Positions 19,101 through 26,667 of a stretch of 64,000 bases of DNA are shown here, piece after piece; position 1 is the stretch's first letter, and every line of letters starts with the position of its first letter. The DNA is from Aurantiochytrium sp. KH105 (lineage: Eukaryota; Sar; Bigyra; Thraustochytrida; Thraustochytriidae), in the NCBI GenBank assembly GCA_003116975.1, contig BGKB01000085.1, positions 186,001-250,000 of the forward strand, read 5' to 3'. Position numbers and translations under genes: made by a program. Under the pieces are notes generated by a model, which saw only the letters and a program-made list of their open reading frames with translations, was not told the origin of the DNA and did not search any database.

Positions 19101-20539
19101 TACGCGTACCCGAGGACGAGCGTCTGCTGGCAGGTAGAGCTCTCGTCGACGAGCTCAAATGCCTCCACGCGGGTGGGGCATGTCTCTCCGCAGAGAAAAT
19201 CCACGCAGCGATCAATGGCAGAGGTCACGGTGATTTCTTGGATCCAGTTCGCAACCATCGTATCCGCAGCTATGTTGTCGACAAGAACCTGAGACCACTC
19301 TTCGCCCGTGCGTGCGTAGTTGACAGAGCCCGCATCTCCAATTTTCGCGTTGCGCGTCTCGTTCGTGGCCAAGACGGTGACGGGAACAATCCAGCCGTGC
19401 TGAGCGCATCCTGGGCTCCAATAGCGGTGCTCGGGCACTTCGTTTGAAATGAGCTCGAATTCCTGACGCATGTTAATGCCGTGACCACGCATGTATGCAA
19501 GTACAGCTTGCGAGTATGCAGCGTCGTCCAGAAATGAACTCGAGGCGTCAGCGTCGGCGATGCCTAGCGCGAAGAGGTTCACCAGATCGAATTGACTTTG
19601 CAGTACAAGCGTGGGAATGATGGCAAAGGTTGTGAGCGGCAACAGATTCGAGGCGTACAGGCATTTCTGGGGCGAGCCGACAAACTTGTCAATACACTCC
19701 TGAGAGAGTGGAGCGTTGTCGATCCAGCGCGCCGAGTCGCGCGCGAGGTTCGCGTCAAACTCAAAGGCGGCGTTGAGGTCCTTGTAGCTCGTTGTCGCGA
19801 ACTGTCGTTGGTCCAGGAACCACGCTGAGTCGAGTATCAGACGCACATTCCCAACTACAAAGGGATCGTTGTCGGTCAAGCGCGCAGCGTGGTGTGCGGC
19901 GCCGACGCCGCCTCCACGTGTTCCACCAAAGATGACCTCGCTCGTGGCCGAGAGCCCACGGCTTAGTTGGAGGTCGTCAAGCACTGCGTCGATGACCTCT
20001 GCACCCTTGAAGTAATTATTTGCCGGGTCCACCGCGTCGCCACGGCCGAGGTGCCAATCCAAGGTACAGGAGGGGACGAAGACGCGCGTCGCATCGCCAA
20101 ATTGCGCCGTATCGTCGCAGAGAAGCGAGGAGAACTTGACATCGACCAGATCCCACTGCTCTGACGAACACTGCAAGCGATCGTAATAGCAGTCCAGGTT
20201 TGTGGCGTTGATGGAGGTCACGTTCTCGCTCCCGCTTTCATCCTCGTCGTCTTCGTCGCAAAGCGTGTTCTCCTCGCCGCTGCAGTAGCTCGCGCAGGTC
20301 TCGGGGTCTTTGCACAGTTTCTCGTTGTCGCCAAGCCAGATGATGAAGCGGTCCGTGTTGCTCCCGTGCACGTAGTACCTCGCCGGCGACCCGTCCGCGC
20401 ACACGGCCTCGGTGTACGCCTCGAGCCCCACGGCCTCCACGTCCGCCGTCTCGCAGATCTGCGCCCTCGCCGCCGTCGCCAGCGCCGCCGCCGCCAGCGC
20501 CGCCGCCAGCAGCGCCGCGCGGCTCTTCTCCGCGCCCAT
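16178..20539 (-). CDS. ABCG half-transporter with N-terminal Notum/pectin-acetylesterase-like ectodomain
   Basis: 1453 residues from ATG 20539, chosen because MGAEKSRAALLAAALAAAAL... is a textbook signal peptide (1-27); an in-frame ATG at 20665 would add 42 charged residues. Residues about 28-450 are a Notum-like alpha/beta hydrolase: FIIWLGD, EVIFGGTRGGGVGAA (nucleophile elbow, normally GxSAGG), LQSQFDLVNL (Asp region) and CAQHGWI (His region). The catalytic Ser is replaced, so catalysis is doubtful. One membrane span follows (about 470-495), then an ABC domain with Walker A GPSGSGKST, signature ISGGQRRR, Walker B LLLDEPTSGLD and H-loop HQP, in the NBD-before-TMD order of ABCG. An ABC2-type membrane domain follows (about 850-1170), then about four extra spans. 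The cargo is unknown; a lipid or lipid-modified ligand is an inference. Confidence 0.93.
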   Translation of the reverse strand: MGAEKSRAALLAAALAAAALATAARAQICETADVEAVGLEAYTEAVCADGSPARYYVHGSNTDRFIIWLGDNEKLCKDPETCASYCSGEENTLCDEDDEDESGSENVTSINATNLDCYYDRLQCSSEQWDLVDVKFSSLLCDDTAQFGDATRVFVPSCTLDWHLGRGDAVDPANNYFKGAEVIDAVLDDLQLSRGLSATSEVIFGGTRGGGVGAAHHAARLTDNDPFVVGNVRLILDSAWFLDQRQFATTSYKDLNAAFEFDANLARDSARWIDNAPLSQECIDKFVGSPQKCLYASNLLPLTTFAIIPTLVLQSQFDLVNLFALGIADADASSSFLDDAAYSQAVLAYMRGHGINMRQEFELISNEVPEHRYWSPGCAQHGWIVPVTVLATNETRNAKIGDAGSVNYARTGEEWSQVLVDNIAADTMVANWIQEITVTSAIDRCVDFLCGETCPTRVEAFELVDESSTCQQTLVLGYAYFVIALAWVAFIAMRIRVAMFDRTCRKFNAKLKRERELAESFGNGGHNEGDNAERMILREAQRANKGRAVQLMVSNLSYWAPKKKRSAKPHQILDKVSVAFQPGLVHALMGPSGSGKSTLLDLVSYTRESGRVTGEHLINGVPSHLNRASFLREWLRNSTSYVRQTDVLFPLLTVRQHLRHAAWLQLPQFFGDEEKLRRVEQVITLLELQKCADTICGDGGVLVEGGISGGQRRRVSVATQLLSMPAGLLLDEPTSGLDSTNALVLVKSLHNLAHKAGVNIIMTIHQPRREIFQLLDDVTILVRGKIIFHGTPLDAADFFEVSIDEVNIGDEILDKLQGAPESRIKMYRHKYDTGSLGRGVRDAIDAERTEFSVAMAHSLRAVLVENALASGRWSWSAPISVITALWVLLSRTIKRGGFDVWRTALFALVAGVLVGIVFYGSDSYSSQVALSYLATSTLTFLASVFLGDRYNLEKGVWTYERANGNTVAFQAFLFSAFTRNIVAATIESLCYAVPLYYMSFLFNDSGTSLMNFLVLMMLTSIAVTAQNTMVEIFIIERGGESAPDTRKAALVNMSLLALAAVMNGFIINLKDIPPFLGWVTYLMVTFYSFGGTLINALGNRIIVEEGVSVLEQAQRAGSNIVRQFEFDDFDITTCIFALLCIVLAYHIISFFAFFFLYVFRTDRLKRGAADSADRPARARKGQTGAALQNIIDGGRNEGAPAGATGSRGMVISAILSRQAITSFLLIDFFLASTLCAFNDGDTAAAEGDSLTDSLKNGIDSVLGGGLETSGLNAGFAILTISLFLVYVVQFIMQILFLVPLSSSGRRRSLLWISFQDLIALGFLGLDAAMVLALLLNSNSDILKQLGFVVVSRLARTGFVMCYFSKVGLFHRSRARKLRAPDDDAQVAPTRDNSLAPPPGLSPTSRMSAKFSPFTPAPVPRPGRASASIDLGPMWRAYQAFVEDMTLELDDDVV

Positions 20540-21026
20540 CCTCGCGCGCGGGCCCGTGCTCCGCGTCCTCCCGCGCCCCTCGCCGCGCCGCGCCTTTCGC
20601 AGTCTGCCGTCCAGGTCGCCGCGCTCGCGGTCCTGCTGCGCGCCCTCCTCGCCGTCCTTCTCCATGGGACGTACGTACCGCTCTCGCCGGGACAGGCGCG
20701 CCGCGTCCCCTGGACCCGCCGCGCGACAGTGGGGGCGCGCCGCGGCCAGTGGGCTATCCCGGGAAGTCCACTTGCGCCGCCGGCGCGGAAGTCGGGAATG
20801 CGCGGAGCTGCGGGGGCTGGCCAGGGCGCCAGTACCGCGGCACGTGCGGCACCCCTAATAGCGGGGGGGGCACGCTGCGCGAGGCGCCGCGCCGGGTGCG
20901 GAAGTGGGGTTGCGCCGGAAAGGTTTGGAAGCGGGGAGGGCGGGGGAATGGAGCGGCGGGGGAGGAGCCGGAGGGTGCGGGGTAGACCCCGGGCCGGAGA
21001 GAAGAAAGCCTAAAAAGGAGGAAGTG

Positions 21027-21067
21027 GATGCGATGCGATGCGATGCGATGCGATGCGATGCGATGCG
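21027..21067. repeat. GATGC pentanucleotide tract
   Basis: Eight near-perfect GATGC units about 0.5 kb upstream of the ABCG start. Confidence 0.9.
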
Positions 21068-21205
21068 AGACGGCGAGCGCGAGCGCGAGGGCAAACGAGG
21101 GTTCGTCAGGAGGAGCATAATGCAGAGAAGGACAGAGAAGGAGCAGAAGGGGATCGAGAGTGAATGAGAAACGAGACGATGAACGAGAAGAAGGAGAAGA
21201 GGTGG

Positions 21206-21230
21206 GTGAGTGAGTGAGTGAGTGAGTGAA
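21206..21230. repeat. GAGT tetranucleotide tract
   Basis: Six GTGA/GAGT units followed by imperfect GAGG units; it lies downstream of the Urc1-like gene. Confidence 0.85.
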
Positions 21231-21455
21231 TGAGGGAGGAAGGGAGGGAGTTATACAGGGACTAATGGAGAAGTTGCCGAGCGCGAGGTTCGTAAAGGAA
21301 CTGAAAAAGTAGAAATTTGGTTCGACTGATCGATTGACTGGGACTAAATGCTGCTGTAAAGGAAGAAAAGTCTAAGCAGACGTGCTCGGCCGGCAGGAGA
21401 GACGCGAGAGAATACACCACGGCTCTCGAGGGCTGTGGGCGGGGCGACCTTGTCA

Positions 21456-23018
21456 TCAGGCCCCGAACTCGTCCCGGGCCCGACCCTTGGTGTTCTTGAG
21501 ATCGTCCTCGGAAACCTTGTAGACCTGGCCGCCGTCGTAGCCTGCGGCAACCTTGGCAGTGATCTCAACCTGAGCGTCCTGGGGGACAAGCTCCTTTGGG
21601 ATAGGGACGCGCGTAACGATCTCGATGCCCGTGCTGACGATGGCGTCGTACTTCATATTGCTCATGGAAATGAACTTGTCGATGCGCGTAATGCCGAGCC
21701 AATGAAGCGCGTCCGGCATCAGGGACTGGAAGCGGGCATCCTGGACGCCCGCCACAGCGGCAGTACAGTTAAAGTATTCACTCGCCTGGTCGCCGCCCTT
21801 TTGCCGCTTACGCGAGTTGTAGACGAGGTACTTGAGCGTCTCGCCCAATGCGCGGCCCTCCTTGCGATAGTACAGCACAAAGGAGAGCCCAGGCTTCTTG
21901 CCCTCCTCCTTTTGCGCGTGCCGCACGCAGTACTCCATCGCATACGCCAAGTACGGTCTGCAGGTGCAAATGTCCGAGCCAAAAACATCGCTGCCGTTGC
22001 ACTCGTCGTGAACACGGACAGCAATCTCGGTGTCCTTGTCGCCAAGAAGTTTCGGATCACCAAAGATGTACGCCGTTACGCCACCAATGGGAGGCAAAAA
22101 CGTCTTGAGGTCCGTGCGCGTCAGCAGCTCCGGGTACATGCCGCCGCTCTCCGTAAAGAGCAAGTGACGCAGCTCCGATTCACTCACGCCAAAGCGCTCC
22201 GCGACAACCGGCAGATACCATACCGGTTCAATGGCGGCCTTGGTCACCTTGACCTGGCCTGTCTCCGTGAGCACCTCGCCGTCTGGCTTGAGGCGCCCCT
22301 CACGAATCGACTCCTTGATCTCGGGAAAGTCGATGTGCGCCCGCGTGATGGCAATGGTGGGGCGAATGTCTAGCTCGTCATCCTCAATGTAGTTCTTGAA
22401 GGCGGTGGTGACGACTGCGCCCCACGGGTCGATGGTGGCGATCTTCTTTGGGTCTGACCATGACGGAAAGGGCCCAATGTCGGCCGCGGGTTCCGTGCCG
22501 GCGTAGTTCGGGCGATAGTCCTTGTCCAGAGCGCCCGAGGCGATCGAGAGCGCCCGGTAGATCGAGTACGAACCGCCGTGCGCACCGATCGAGTTGCGCC
22601 TCTTGCGCTCACGAGTCGTGCATACAATGGGGCCTCGCGTCATCGGGTCGCTGGCTCCCCAGTGGATCGGGATCGGGTCAACGCCCACGCCGGGGTGCGT
22701 CGTCACGCTCACGTAGTCTCCGTACTTGCGACGCTTCGATCCCGTCGACCCCGTAGACACCATCGAGGCCGACCGCGCGCGAGCTTCAGCCTCGGGCTTC
22801 GCGCGCGCCTGCGCGGGCGTCCCATTCTCCTCCGTCATCCTCCCGCGGGTCTCTCGCAAAAGGAGTCGCGCGCCGTCCACCGCGCCCGCGCTCTCCTCGC
22901 TCCTCCGCGCGCGCTCTCCCCACTCGGCCTCGGCCTCGCCCTCGCGCTCGCTCTCGTTCTCGTACTGCTTGCTGCGCGTGCCCGACGTGCGCACAGGATA
23001 TTTCTGGGCGAAGAACAT
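21456..23018 (-). CDS. URC1: GTP cyclohydrolase II family protein, Urc1-like
   Basis: 520 residues from ATG 23018; a second in-frame ATG at 22838 (MTEENGTPAQ) may be used, since the first 60 residues are low-complexity Glu/Arg/Ala. From about residue 110 it matches the GTP cyclohydrolase II-type family that includes the uracil-catabolism protein Urc1: HWGASDPMTRGPIV, GAHGGSYSIYRAL, TIDPWGAVV, then AVRVHDECNGSDVFG-SDICTCRPYL near residues 335-357. The three Cys of the zinc site (C, then CxC) are kept, as is YYRKEGR, the usual RxEGR substrate-loop motif. There is no DHBP-synthase domain, so it is not the bifunctional riboflavin enzyme. Likely a cytosolic enzyme acting on a nucleotide ring. The URC assignment rests on remembered family features; the neighbours are not URC genes. 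Confidence 0.8.
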   Translation of the reverse strand: MFFAQKYPVRTSGTRSKQYENESEREGEAEAEWGERARRSEESAGAVDGARLLLRETRGRMTEENGTPAQARAKPEAEARARSASMVSTGSTGSKRRKYGDYVSVTTHPGVGVDPIPIHWGASDPMTRGPIVCTTRERKRRNSIGAHGGSYSIYRALSIASGALDKDYRPNYAGTEPAADIGPFPSWSDPKKIATIDPWGAVVTTAFKNYIEDDELDIRPTIAITRAHIDFPEIKESIREGRLKPDGEVLTETGQVKVTKAAIEPVWYLPVVAERFGVSESELRHLLFTESGGMYPELLTRTDLKTFLPPIGGVTAYIFGDPKLLGDKDTEIAVRVHDECNGSDVFGSDICTCRPYLAYAMEYCVRHAQKEEGKKPGLSFVLYYRKEGRALGETLKYLVYNSRKRQKGGDQASEYFNCTAAVAGVQDARFQSLMPDALHWLGITRIDKFISMSNMKYDAIVSTGIEIVTRVPIPKELVPQDAQVEITAKVAAGYDGGQVYKVSEDDLKNTKGRARDEFGA

Positions 23019-23213
23019 TCGCCGCTCGCCCCTACTGTTTGCGATAGTGCTTGCGTAGGAGTCGACTCCCTCGAGGAAAACCGTAACGGCAACTAGGCGC
23101 TGGTACTACTAGAGAGTGTCCTTCCAAATGGTACCAAGTGTCGCCGATTCGGAGGAAGCCGGGCAAAAGAAGATTCACTGCATTGCATTAGGTAGTGTCG
23201 TAAGGTGAGAGAC

Positions 23214-26200
23214 TCAACGAGGTTGTTCCCCGACTGTGCTTTGCGCTGTTGGATTCCGTGCATGTCTGTGGGTTTTGTGAGAGTGGGCATGCTCTTTTGT
23301 GGACGTTGTTGGCGTGCGTTTCTGCTCTTTGCTCCCGGAATGCTTGTGCTCATCTGAACGAACAACAGTATCCTCCTTTTGTGTATGCGCCTCCCCCTTG
23401 GAGTGTCTTGTGACTTCACGATCCACCTGTCTACCTGCACGCTCTCTTTTCTCCCGCTCGTTCCGCTTGCTCGCATTGTAATTCTCAGTCTCCTTTACAT
23501 TTGTCGCTCCCTTTGACTTTGACGACTTCTTTTCGCGCTCGTGTTCCTTTCTTGCGTGCCTTTCGACGGGTTGTTGACTGTTTCTGGCATCAACATTGGC
23601 CATTTCCTCCGCTCTGTTCTTTTTCCGCTTTTCGCGCTCGCTTTCCTTGCTTGCATGCCTTTCGACAGTTTGTTGGCTTTCTCTGGCATCAAGATCGGCC
23701 ATTTCCTCCACTTTATCCTTTGTCTTCTTCGAACGCTCAGCATGTCTGCTTGCATGCGATTGACCAGAATCGTGGCTGTTTTGCGCATCGACAATAGCCA
23801 TTTCCTCCACTCTATTCTTTTTCCGCTTTTCGCGCTCGCTTTCCTTGCTTGCATGCCTTTCGACAGTTTGTTGGCTTTTACTGGCATCAACATCAGCCAT
23901 TTCCTCCACTCTGTTCTTTTTCCACTTTTCGCGCTCGCTTTCCTTGCTTGCATGCCTTTCGACAGTTTGTTGACTTTTTCTGACATCAACATCAGCCATT
24001 TCCTCGGCTGCCTTCTCCCTCGTCTGGACCTTGGCCAATTCTACGACGGCCTTTCCTTTCGTTTCGACATCAACCACTTTATACTGATCGCCTAAATTAT
24101 GAGCGTCTCCGTGGGGCGCAGAGTCCGTGCCAGATCCTGGCGGATCGACGCCATCATATACAATATTCTTCGCGTCATCCCAGGCTAGGTGCACCACTTT
24201 CAGCTTTGAATCTGGCTCGGAAGCGCTCGGAGCGTCCATGTGCTCGTAAAACACTCCACCCTCGCCGAATGCAAGATCAATGACAGAAACCTGTTTCTGG
24301 AGAGAACAATGCACAGGCATGGGCTCGGGGCCAGGCTGTGCACCCTGCACTTGCGCTGAAAGAGTCGATGTATGGGCCTGTGCGTGTTTTCGGGAGCGCC
24401 GCTGTCCAAGAGGCGATTGTTTGAGTCTTTTCAAAGCCTTGAGCGAACGCACCTTGGTGCATTGTTTCTTTGGAGTCCTGACTGTCTCGTGGTTGATTTG
24501 CTCAATCGCAGTGGAAAGTTCCTTGTCGAGATCGTCAAGTTCGCGAGTGGACGGCCGCCGCATGCTTGGATCGAGCTCGCTTATATCACAAGAATCTGGA
24601 GCTTGCTGCCGCCGGACTTTTTTGGCGGCCTCGTGACATGGCTGATTCTTTGAGGAGTTCCCGCAGTCGACTCTGTTGCTGCGGTGACGTCCGAAGGCCT
24701 TTAGCGCTCTTGTCAGCTCCGCGTATTCCAATGAATCTGACGCATTACGATCGATTCTTCGAATGATGGCCAGTGCGTCCGCAAGAGTCACGCAGGTCAT
24801 GCCAAGGGAGCACAGAATACCTTGCAGCTCAGCAGCGTCGATCGTGCCGTCGCCCGAAGCATCGATCTCTGTGAAAATGTGAATGAAGCGTTTCTTGTCC
24901 TTTTGCATCACCTCATACAGTTTTTCCATACCAAGTTTCACGGCCAGCAAGTGGTCAACAAGGCCTTTAATTGTATGAGGCTGCAGACCGTCGTGCAACG
25001 CCATTTTCCAGGTCCTGAACGATCGAAAGACATCCGGTTGCTGCAGACGAGCGTAAACGCGCCTTGGAAGCTTTGCACAGAAATCCCGGTAATATGCGGC
25101 CTGCGTTGAACGTCGAACGCGAATCTGCCAGGCCGCATGCTCGCGTAGCATTTGGCAAATTTGGGGCGAGATCTCGCGCACAGCGCGCTCCAGCTCAAAA
25201 TAGGAAAGAGCACAACTCCCATCAACGTCGAGGTCGCTGAACAGTGTGCTTACGTCGGCAGCGTCAAGCTCGGGCACGAGTGTTCCCAAAAGACAACTCA
25301 ATTCATCGAGAGAAAGCATTCCATCCTCGCACGTGTCGAGCGTATCGAATTTGACCTTGAGTGAGCACATCTCCTGGGCCAGCGCCACACGCACGAGACC
25401 AAGCGCTCGTTCGCTGGGCGTCAATGCAGCGTACGCTTGTGCAAGACGAGCTCCTTTGATCTCTTTAGAAGAAGCGTCCGCGGCCCGTGTGTCTCCCTCA
25501 TGCTCAGTTTGTGGAAGCCTGTCCGCAAGATCAGATGTAGGTGAGCAATAGCCTTCGCGCCCTTCGCGAAGCACAAGTACGAGCTGCTTGCGAGCTTTCA
25601 GCCAGCGAACCTTGAGTCTTTGGCTGAGAATCCTCTGCGTCGATGATGCGCTGGCGAGAGACTCGGCCTCCATCATCTCTTTCCTTGCCGACCACTCTCG
25701 AAAGCGAGCAGCGCTTACCCTCTTTCGATGCTCTGCTCTTGCGTCTCGCGATTGAATAAATTCATCAGTCGATTGCTTTTCTCGTCGCGCTTGGCGACGT
25801 TTGACATGGTGCCATCGGGCGTATTCGTCCAGTGCAAATGCTCGGTCCCGCGCAAGCTTTTGTGCGTCCTTTAACCTCTTTTGGGGGTCGTGCAAAGGTT
25901 GACTGTCTTTCCACCGGGCGGGCCAGGACGGTTTTGCTGGGTCGCTGGTGGAGCGAAGAGGATTGAGCAAGGCTTGGACCTCGAGCGACTTTGGTGAGAG
26001 AGGCTCGATGGGCGCACGCATGCATGTCATGTCATCCGTTTTGCGCACGAGTGCCTTGATCTCCGACGCATCTCGACATTTCGGGCGCTTCGTCAGCTCG
26101 CGCACCCTTGCGTCCAAGATATGTTTTGCTTCTCGACAAGGTGCCAGGAGGCACGCCTGGTTCTGTTGCTCGACGGCCCCAACCTCGTCGGCGTGAATAC

Positions 26201-26261
26201 CCGCGACAAGCTGTCGCTCTACGTGCAAGACGGCGAGCGAGGGCCGCGCACGAGGCCCCAT
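23214..26261 (-). CDS. EF-hand protein with charged 33-residue tandem repeats
   Basis: 1015 residues from ATG 26261; the frame is open to an ATG at 26510, but the added 83 residues look non-coding and crowd the divergent neighbour. The first 300 residues are basic with likely helices. EF-hand loops follow: DTCEDGMLSLDE (about 307), DLDVDGSCALSY (about 345), DASGDGTIDAAE (about 463) and a weak DRNASDSLEYAE (about 503, Gly missing). The tail holds five units of 33 residues (about 750-902) with core EEMADVDA-KSQQTVERHASK, then a Lys/His/Thr-rich end. Likely a Ca2+-responsive cytosolic or cytoskeletal protein. No family name is certain. Confidence 0.8.
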   Translation of the reverse strand: MGPRARPSLAVLHVERQLVAGIHADEVGAVEQQNQACLLAPCREAKHILDARVRELTKRPKCRDASEIKALVRKTDDMTCMRAPIEPLSPKSLEVQALLNPLRSTSDPAKPSWPARWKDSQPLHDPQKRLKDAQKLARDRAFALDEYARWHHVKRRQARREKQSTDEFIQSRDARAEHRKRVSAARFREWSARKEMMEAESLASASSTQRILSQRLKVRWLKARKQLVLVLREGREGYCSPTSDLADRLPQTEHEGDTRAADASSKEIKGARLAQAYAALTPSERALGLVRVALAQEMCSLKVKFDTLDTCEDGMLSLDELSCLLGTLVPELDAADVSTLFSDLDVDGSCALSYFELERAVREISPQICQMLREHAAWQIRVRRSTQAAYYRDFCAKLPRRVYARLQQPDVFRSFRTWKMALHDGLQPHTIKGLVDHLLAVKLGMEKLYEVMQKDKKRFIHIFTEIDASGDGTIDAAELQGILCSLGMTCVTLADALAIIRRIDRNASDSLEYAELTRALKAFGRHRSNRVDCGNSSKNQPCHEAAKKVRRQQAPDSCDISELDPSMRRPSTRELDDLDKELSTAIEQINHETVRTPKKQCTKVRSLKALKRLKQSPLGQRRSRKHAQAHTSTLSAQVQGAQPGPEPMPVHCSLQKQVSVIDLAFGEGGVFYEHMDAPSASEPDSKLKVVHLAWDDAKNIVYDGVDPPGSGTDSAPHGDAHNLGDQYKVVDVETKGKAVVELAKVQTREKAAEEMADVDVRKSQQTVERHASKESEREKWKKNRVEEMADVDASKSQQTVERHASKESEREKRKKNRVEEMAIVDAQNSHDSGQSHASRHAERSKKTKDKVEEMADLDARESQQTVERHASKESEREKRKKNRAEEMANVDARNSQQPVERHARKEHEREKKSSKSKGATNVKETENYNASKRNEREKRERAGRQVDREVTRHSKGEAHTQKEDTVVRSDEHKHSGSKEQKRTPTTSTKEHAHSHKTHRHARNPTAQSTVGEQPR
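23510..24010 (-). repeat. 99-bp coding tandem repeat (33-aa unit), five copies
   Basis: In-frame repeats inside the EF-hand gene. Units 1, 2 and 4 are almost the same at DNA level; unit 3 is the most diverged (MAIVDAQNSHDSGQSHASR). This points to recent unequal exchange or slippage. Confidence 0.9.
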
Positions 26262-26667
26262 CGCGCACCCTGCTCCTCCACGCAATCGCGTGTTTTGCTG
26301 TGCCGCCAGACTCCATCGCCGGGCTCGCGCTTGCTGGCGTCGTGTTCTCGAGAACATCGAGAACGTCCGCGCCACCCACAACCGGTGACCATTTCGCACA
26401 CCTAGGCTAGCTGAGCTGATAGCTGCACTGATGTTTTGTCCGTTGTGTAGACCGGCCCAGCTTGGCCCCTCAGCAGTGAACCAACCTATAAGAGAAATAC
26501 TACGAGGCATAGGCCCTAGTAGAATTGGTGAGAGACGATGGTTCCTTCCGACTCGTAATCATCATGGTACTACAGAGCCAGAGCCTGCATCGATCGAGGT
26601 CTCTCTCTTCCTGCAGATTCATTCATTCATCTTTACATGGACAGGAGAGAGAGGAACGAAGACACGA
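26262..26667. promoter_or_regulatory. Divergent spacer between EF-hand gene and membrane-family gene A1
   Basis: About 400 bp. Both flanking frames remain open into it, but the coding-like signal fades, so it most likely holds two promoters and 5' leaders. No other feature seen. Confidence 0.5.

Larger units (their letters stand above)
20540..21455. promoter_or_regulatory. Upstream region of the ABCG gene and 3' flank of the Urc1-like gene
   Basis: About 0.9 kb between two minus-strand genes. The part next to the ABCG start is very GC-rich with CCACTTGCGCC (near 20769) and GCGGAAGTGGGG (20899-20910), the same cores seen at 1100-1181. It then holds a GATGC tract at 21027-21067 and a GAGT tract at 21206-21230. 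No gene is supported. Confidence 0.5.

Noticed and set aside
26431-26667. 79-residue N-terminal extension of family A copy 1
   Set aside because: It has an ATG, but the tandem paralogue starts at the later position and the extra residues do not align.
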